This document shows, piece by piece, positions 58,061 to 64,000 of a DNA stretch of 64,000 nucleotides. The stretch is from positions 62,001-126,000 of the forward strand of contig BCJC01000002.1 of NCBI GenBank assembly GCA_001600175.1. The letters run 5' to 3'. Within the stretch, counting starts at the first letter, position 1. Every line of letters starts with the position of its first letter. The stretch is from Erythrobasidium yunnanense (taxonomy: Eukaryota > Basidiomycota > Cystobasidiomycetes > Erythrobasidiales > Erythrobasidiaceae). A program made the position numbers and the translations under genes. The notes below the pieces were generated by a model. It did not search any database, was not told the origin of the DNA, and saw only the letters and a program-made list of their open reading frames with translations.

Positions 58061-59943
58061 ATGCATCCTAGAAATCTATACAAAGAGCTCAACTTCTCGA
58101 AACTCGCAGATGCTGTCCCAGCTTTCAGGCCCTAGTGAGGAGCCTCCATGACCAATATGCAAGCATCGAGCGCATCTGAACGCGCTTTTCCAGCATCACG
58201 TTGAATTCGAAAGGAGCTGTCACTATCAACTTCAAAGATCCGAATGCTCTGCGGTAGATCGCTACCTGCTGATCAGAAGAGCCTACCCCTAATTTTCTTT
58301 GGACTGCTTTTGTGGACATAGGGCTCTGACTTGTGCGCTCCTACAAAGAGATTTCAGACTGAATGTCAATCTACCTGAAGATCGCCTATGTCCGGCCGTG
58401 AGCTAACAATTCCCAAAGGGATCGTAGACATGCTGATGTACAATGGCATAGATTCCTGGAAGGTGAAGAAGAGCGCACATGGTTAAGAAAGTATCATTCT
58501 CTGACATAGTATGGCCAGGCTGGACTATATTCTCTTCCTTCAGGATCTGCTACAAGCAGATCGAGCCAACCGCTTTCTAGCAGGGCAGGCTGTACAAGAT
58601 AGCTATACTGGTCTAGACATCGGAGTCGGAGCATCTGCAGTTTACCCTTTACTCTTCTGTAGACTGAATGATGGTTTGCGAATGTACGGAAGCGGTAAGC
58701 CTGATCTTCAGACCTTGCGCGTTTCAAAGAGCTAATAAACACGAGCATAGATGTGGATGAGACATCTCTGCATGCAGCTCAAAGCAATGTCAGCCTTAAT
58801 CAGCTAGAGAATCGGATACAGCTGGTTCAGTCGATTCCGGATGGGCCTTTCTTCTCGCACGTATTGGGACAGGCTGGAAGGTTTGTGACTAGTTGAAACA
58901 AAGAGGCGCGCCAATTATTCACTATCACGATGCAGCCTCGACTTCACGATGTGCAACCCGCCCTTCTATACTTCGCAAGCCGAAATGGATCAACTAGCTG
59001 GCGAGAAGGAGTTCTCGCCCCATGCTGTAATGAGCTTCTATGTCCAGGTATTGTCTCTCTCAGCTGATCTTCTTGTCATGCAGGTGTGCACCGGATCAGC
59101 AAACGAGATGGTCACAGAAGGCGGAGAAATCGCCTTCGTAAGCAGAATGGTTGAAGAAAGTAAGGCGAGCAGCCACAGAATAGCGTAAGTCACTTGCATT
59201 GTTCACCGTCAAAGTCCGTACTGATCCTTCTCAAATTTCAGGTGGTTCTCAAGTCTTCTGGGCAAGGCGACGAGCGTCAAGCAGATTGTAGAGAAACTAG
59301 GAAGGCTTCAGGTAAGCTAAACCTTTCAAGAGGGTCTAACTTTGTCTAACGTGCTGCTAGTGCTCTAACTATGCTCTTGTCGAGTTCCAACAAGGCTATA
59401 CTCAAAGATGGGCTATCGCATGGACTTGGACGTCTAGCAGGCTCCCTGATGTGAGTTCCTACTCTCCAGATCCCTAGTATACGAAACTCTGAATGGTCAG
59501 AACAGACTATCGCACGGCAAACTCCACCCTCACCGCTCACGAAATCTCTTCCCCTTCCGAATACGCTTACCTATGTCTGTCCAAAGACTCTTCAACTGTC
59601 TCAAGCCCATCTTCACCTGGAAGCTCTGCTCAGAGAGCTAGACATCGAACTCGACGTCAGCGAATCGGAAATTACGGTGAAAGCCACCAGTATAAGCTGG
59701 AGCCGCGCAGCTAGGCGTGCCAAACAACGCGGAGAAGGTGGCTCTGGCTTTGGCGACAGCGGGACTGGCCAAGGCCTTCTACTGATCTGCCACTTGACTT
59801 GCGCAACTCACATTACGGAACTCGAGGGCGAGACGGAAGAGGCTGCAGAAGTCAGCTGCACCTGGAGATGGGGAAATGATAGACACGCTTTCGAGTCTTT
59901 CTTTACATATTTAGTACGCAAAATGGCTGCGCATGCCAACTAA
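58061..59943 (+). CDS. METTL16: METTL16/RlmF-type RNA N6-adenine methyltransferase
   Basis: Relative of human METTL16, which methylates U6 snRNA and MAT2A hairpins, and of E. coli RlmF. The start MHPRNLYKELNFSKLADAVP matches the MHARNRYK opening. Exons then read ITLNSKGAVTINFKDPNALR / ALTCALLQRDFRLNVNLPED / RLCPAIPGSMARLDYILF. The SAM site is GLDIGVGASAVYPLLFCRL, and DVDETSLHAAQSNVSLNQ follows. The catalytic motif is MCNPPFYTS (NPPF). The C-terminal part (YTQRWAIAWTWTSSRLPD, LDVSESEITVKATSISWS) also fits. A tiny 11-base exon (58452-58462) is needed to keep frame between CPA and MARLDY. The C-terminal vertebrate-conserved region is absent or diverged. The exon after RLPD (acceptor near 59500) is chosen by frame. 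Confidence 0.88.
58452..58462 (+). other. Eleven-base microexon (ATTCCTGGAAG) of METTL16
   Basis: It lies between GTGAGC...GCATAG and GTGAAG...ACATAG introns. Using it gives CPA-IPGS-MARLDYILF, which aligns with the I/V-P-x-RL-Y-I segment of METTL16. Without it no GT-AG join from the CPA exon keeps the frame. Confidence 0.7.
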
Positions 59944-60040
59944 GCACAACATCGAAAGCTGGCAGCAATCCTGTCCACGGCATAAGACAGCCAAAGCCCA
60001 TCATGAATATCTGGTCGTGGCCGTTGGAGTAATTCGCAGC

Positions 60041-61514
60041 TCAATGGCGGTCTGCTAGGAGCTCGTAGGTAGCGAATGCCACTGCGATGCAAGAGCACAA
60101 GATCTGGATATCACCAAAGCGATGCACAATGCTGGGAAAAAGCATGAGCTTTTCGGGAAGTAGAAACAGCAGACCAGAAGCAGACTTACTCCGAGCTAAA
60201 GCTAAGTAGCGGACTAGCCGTAAGCTTGTTTAGATATACGCTAGATGCGAGTCGCAGGATGCTGTATGTTAGCGCCGAAGGAGGAGCCAGTCCGAACAAG
60301 TAGTGATTGGCAGAGCGGCCTCTTCGATGATGTGTCGGTTTCGGCTGTCCCTCACGCTTAGCATGATGCACTTATACCACAACAGCAATGCTACTTACGA
60401 AGACCACTAGGTGTGCCCCCAGCAGAGGTATCAAGATGGTTGTGAATATCCATACCAAGATAGGTCGCAGGACGCCGTATTGTCGCAGTACGAGTAGATC
60501 CGGCAGGGTCTGCATGCATACGGTACATATCAGCAAGAGCACCCTGTGACGTGCGAGCACGCGCGCTCACCAGCGTGTATGGCGAATCTGCTGTCCAAGG
60601 ATGGCTCCACCACTCAATGGGCCCTATCGTGACCTCCTTCGTGTATGGCACGCTAGCAGCGAGCACAAATACCAGTTCTGCGAGTATCGTGACCGCAACT
60701 ACGGTCCAGCTGTCCGAGAGAGTCTAATGAGCAAAAGGTTTAGCTACGTTCGCAATCATGAGCAAGCGTCGCGCACCGTTTGCGCAGCTCTAGCAGTCTG
60801 CCCAACCTGCTTCTCCATGGTATGCACCCATTGAGTCGCAGTCCTGATGAGCTGATCTGTGTCTACCTGTCGGGCCACAGCTAACTGGTCCTTGGTTATG
60901 GATACCAGTTGGTTTCCGGCATCTTCCAGGCTATCCGGGAGGTATTCTTGTACTTGCTGAAGAGCATCGTCGACGACCTCTTTAGCAGTATCGGCCAAGT
61001 TCGCAGTCAGGTTCCTGCTCGAGCTTGTTGTAGATTTGCGCCTTGAGCTCGGCTTCTCAGGAGAAGTTGGGATAACTACTTCTATGCCATCTGAGCTGGA
61101 GGAGCGCCTCGCCTTGCTGTTTCTGTCCGATCTTCCCATTGTTGATGTCAGCGCTTGCCTGTGGGAAGTCGTTGTGATGTAGCTTACGATGCTGCACGCC
61201 GGTCGCCCAAGCCAGTCAGACCCTGGTACTTATGGCTTTCTCTGAGTCTGTTGTCATCTGTGAGCTTGTTCTTGATAGCTTGCTCAATGTCGGCCTGGAA
61301 GGTCGATTCGCATGAGACCAATCTTCCCGGCAAGAACTCGATATCATCCGACGCACTCTAGTTCCCTCTGACGATACTCGAAGAGCGTCTGCGATTTCCT
61401 CGAGTTCTGCTTTCTGCAGGCCGGTCAAGCGTCAGCACGTGGAGGGGGGACCATGGGATAGGGGGATCCAGCAGGCACCTTCTTGTGTCCTAGGTAGCCT
61501 GTGTAGGTAGTCAT
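60041..61514 (-). CDS. Uncharacterised fungal membrane protein with a short N-terminal KAELEEIADAL helix
   Basis: About 370 residues, eight or so exons. The longest frame starts MGRSDRNSKARRSSSSDGIE, but three short upstream exons join it in frame: MTTYTGYLGHKK, KAELEEIADALR and ADIEQAIKNKLTDDNRLRES, then YQGLTGLGDRRAAS. So the ATG is at 61512-61514. A Ser-rich basic linker and an amphipathic helix (DALQQVQEYLPDSLEDAGNQ) precede the membrane part: WTVVAVTILAELVFVLAASV, LRPILVWIFTTILIPLLGAH, VSSIAVVV-adjacent residues and CSCIAVAFATYELLADRH at the end. LPDLLVLRQYGVLRPIL looks conserved in character. I do not recognise the family; an ER or nuclear-envelope protein is a guess. The KAELEEIADAL stretch resembles a SAP-type helix but is too short to assign. 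Confidence 0.7.
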
Positions 61515-61732
61515 AACGTCGCAAAAGCAAGAGAAGACGGTCGGAAAACTTAAAAGGGCGCAGGATTTGGTAGAAGCACAAGGGCGGGGTATAACAACAA
61601 TGACAGGACAGACGCACGTCCTCCTTCCAAATGTAGACTACGACAAAGGGTCGTCGCACATAGTAGTGAGTATCGTTTCGTTAGATTTCGTAAAGGGAAC
61701 GAGGGGTATATAGGGAGAAAAAGCACAAATGT

Positions 61733-64000
61733 CTAGAATTCGTTCCAGTTGGTTGTAGTACCTAGCTCAGACTGCACGCGAGCTCGCGAAGGCTGCCTTC
61801 TCACAGGCCTTTGTGGATCATTGCCAGCTAATGATAGGCTGTCCTGACTGGGGTGTCCATGCAAGACTTGCTGTACGCTGACTCCGCCAAAGCCGTCTTC
61901 CGGCAGATCGCCCTCATCGAGCATCTGCACGACCTTGGAAGCATACTGATATTCAGTAGCATGGTAGTTGAACGCAAACTGATCGTTGAGCTGTTGAGCT
62001 TTCTCTGCTTCCATATGATGGTATTGCGGGTTGAGAGGATCTTCGCCCATTTCTTCCTCGGTAGTAGGGTGTACATCTCCACATGCAGTCGGGACCCAGT
62101 AATTGAGGTTGACGTAGCGATTAAGGGATAGAAGGAATTGGTCTCGAGGCCGCAGCTCGTTGGTGAGCTGCCTTGGCATGCGGACTTTGAATGGCCCGGG
62201 CTCCGAGTTTGAGTGAGGATCGCCCTCTGCAGAATGCCAGCGTCAGCTATGCATCATAAGCTACAGCTTGCAGGGAACGCACCGATAGGAATGCCGCGTA
62301 ATATGCAGTAGGTCGAGCGGACTCGCTCAACTATAAAGTATCCGTTCAAGGCTGTCACACCTTGCTCTTGGCCTAGACCATCATAATGTGCTCGAGCATA
62401 TTCACAGAAGTCGACTGAGTAGACATATCCATCAGCTTCAGAGCCTTAAAGCAAAGTCCCTATACATACTTAGAGTTTTGCCGGCAGACTCGGCTCTTGC
62501 AGCAGGGTTGGAAGGTGGTCGCACAAGTCCGTTTGGCATTGGCGGCATTGCCATCGTCATCATAGGAGTGACTGGCGTTGACAGACTTGACTCTGATCCA
62601 CGCTTCTTGACGGCCTTGCCGTTGCCTCCACACGTCCTGACCAGCTGAGTATGGAAGTCGCCGTTGACGAAAGAATGTGCAAACAGCCAATCTGAGAAGT
62701 TGTGGAGGTCCTTGGCCGCTGCTTTCAAGTCTTTTGCCGTACGTATGCATTTGTTGACTGTTTAGGTAGGTAATATCAGCGCTGGCCATGAAAAATTGAC
62801 CCAACAGCTCGAATCTTACCTAAGAAGTCATGCAAGAAGGAATCGAAAGCTCCTTGTAGATGCGCAACTCCGACGTGGTCTATCCATCTTTCGCCTCGTA
62901 ATCTTGCTTGATCGGCCTCAGGTCCTCGAGCAGAATCTTCGCAACTCATCTGGAAGAGCTGCACTGTGCTGTCCAAGCCTTCCGCGACTGTTCCATCACT
63001 GTTCAGCTTGGCCGGCTTAGCGCGAGTAGCTATGTCTTGCTGCTGATAGGCTCGGAGCAAGTTGCTGACTGTCGGGTTCTGCCTCGCTTGGTCGAGCATG
63101 GCTTGGGCTAGTTGGGTGGCCTCTGTTCGCCGTGCTTCAGTCTGTTCCGCAGACTCCTTGCCCAATCGTAGGTTATCGACAGTCTTGCGCTTCTTCAGCG
63201 TACGAGAGTTTACGCCAGTGTTGTCTGAAGAGGCGGCTGCCGGCATCGGCATAGGAGGCATGCCGTTCATGGCCATTGGCATGCTATTTTGCATCGGTTG
63301 CTGATAGCCCATAGGAGCCGAAGGAAGCAGAGAAGACTGTATTTGTTGTTGTTGCTGTTGCATCTGCTGAGGCTGCTGCATCTGCTGAGTTTGTTGTCCA
63401 GGATGTGACATGTAGGGCGGCTGCATCATCTGTGGCATATTATGTTGCTGCATGAGACCCTGCTGCTGTTGCTGCTGCATGGATTGTGGCATATAGGAAG
63501 GAGATGGCATAGGCGCTTCGATATGGCCGTTGTTGAGATTATTGGGATTGTATGTATTGTTCCTGTCCGGATCCATGCGGACCTGCATAGATACTTTGCG
63601 ATGGTCCGCACGCGTGCGCGTAGGTGTAAGAGGCGGCATATCTGCTTTGTCGCCAAATGGTGGCTCTCCTTCCTCTGCTGTCAGACATGCCTGAGAGACC
63701 AAATGTCAGCTTCAGACTTGACACATCGCATGCCTGCCTTACTTGTATCAAGGCTTTCCCTTCCTTGGCTGTTACTAGCGGTTGTAGCTTGTTGGTCGTA
63801 TAAGTGTAAACAAGGCCTGTCTCGGAGACGACAAGGAGGAGGACCTGGGTTCCAGTGAGAGTTGAGAGTTCGTATGCCTGCAGAGAAGCATTATCAGTAT
63901 GTGTCGGCGGGCCTAGCCTCAGCTATCATGGTATGCGATCGCAACTAACCTTCTTCATAATACCGGCTTTGCGCTTGCTGAAAGTGATGTGTCGCTTGCT
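61733..64000 (-). CDS. MCM1: MCM1-type MADS-box (SRF-like) transcription factor, 5' end outside window
   Basis: The MADS box runs in from the right edge: SKRHITFSKRKAGIMKK, then after an intron AYELSTLTGTQVLLLVVSET and GLVYTYTTNKLQPLV. These are the DNA-contacting helix and beta-sheet of type I (SRF/Mcm1) factors. After IQACLTAEEGEPPF comes a long Gln/Met/Pro-rich segment (QQQQQ runs near 63340-63480). Further regions are predicted to be helical or globular: SVSNLL-like VSNLLRAYQQQ, DFCEYARAHYDGLGQEQGV and FLLSLNRYVNLNYWV. Yeast Mcm1 is under 300 residues; this protein is at least 600. All are joined by splice-compatible frames, and a 308-codon frame bridges MADS-adjacent and downstream parts. 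The stop is TAG at 61733-61735. Mcm1 partners control mating and cell-cycle genes. Confidence 0.88.

Overview
The window is nuclear DNA from a fungus, almost certainly a basidiomycete. Nearly every gene is cut by several short GT-AG introns of about 50-70 bases. The gene set is typically fungal (Rrn5-like UAF subunit, Tfb4, Lhs1, Cdc24, Opi3, a Zn-finger Vps36, an Mcm1-type MADS factor), and genes are packed with only a few hundred bases between them. I cannot name the species. The intron density and small secreted cysteine-rich proteins would suit a plant-associated dimorphic lineage, but that is inference. Reading frames were joined across introns by eye from GT/AG sites and family conservation, so exon ends are good estimates rather than proofs.

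Layout: 1-6.5 kb holds the 3' part of a DUS4-type tRNA dihydrouridine synthase (+), a PhoD-like phosphatase (-) and choline-phosphate cytidylyltransferase PCT1 (-). 7.1-9.1 kb holds two tandem small secreted double-psi beta-barrel proteins (-) with matching TATA boxes. 10.3-17.1 kb holds the Rho-GEF CDC24 (-) and an SPFH/band-7 protein (-). 17.6-22.7 kb is a large Munc13/UNC13-like C2-domain protein (+). 22.9-27.6 kb holds the ER chaperone LHS1 (-) and TFIIH subunit TFB4 (-). 27.9-31.3 kb holds a small membrane protein (+) and a membrane-anchored amidohydrolase (-).

31.3-39.0 kb is different. It has almost no long conserved reading frames. It carries at least six diverged copies of a roughly 0.55-0.67 kb noncoding-looking unit at a period near 0.95 kb. 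In the gap of the array lies a duplicated pair of small, cysteine-rich secreted proteins, one apparently whole and one apparently degenerate. This is the accessory, effector-like part of the window.

39.0-64.0 kb returns to compact housekeeping genes: BCP1 (-), a four-helix membrane protein (+), an ALKBH6-like dioxygenase (+), mitochondrial IF3 (-), an HSL-type alpha/beta hydrolase (-), VPS36 (+), a family-16 methyltransferase (-), a large RRN5-like protein (+), OPI3/PEMT (-), GAPDH (+, with a 5-base microexon), METTL16 (+, with an 11-base microexon), a membrane protein (-) whose start lies four exons upstream of its longest frame, and the 3' part of an MCM1-like MADS gene (-) that runs off the right edge.

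I see no rRNA, tRNA, CRISPR array, or recognisable retroelement or DNA transposon. Functional links are loose: membrane lipid synthesis (PCT1, OPI3), traffic (UNC13-like, VPS36), polarity (CDC24), RNA modification (DUS4, METTL16) and transcription (RRN5, TFB4, MCM1) are all represented, but neighbours do not form a pathway.
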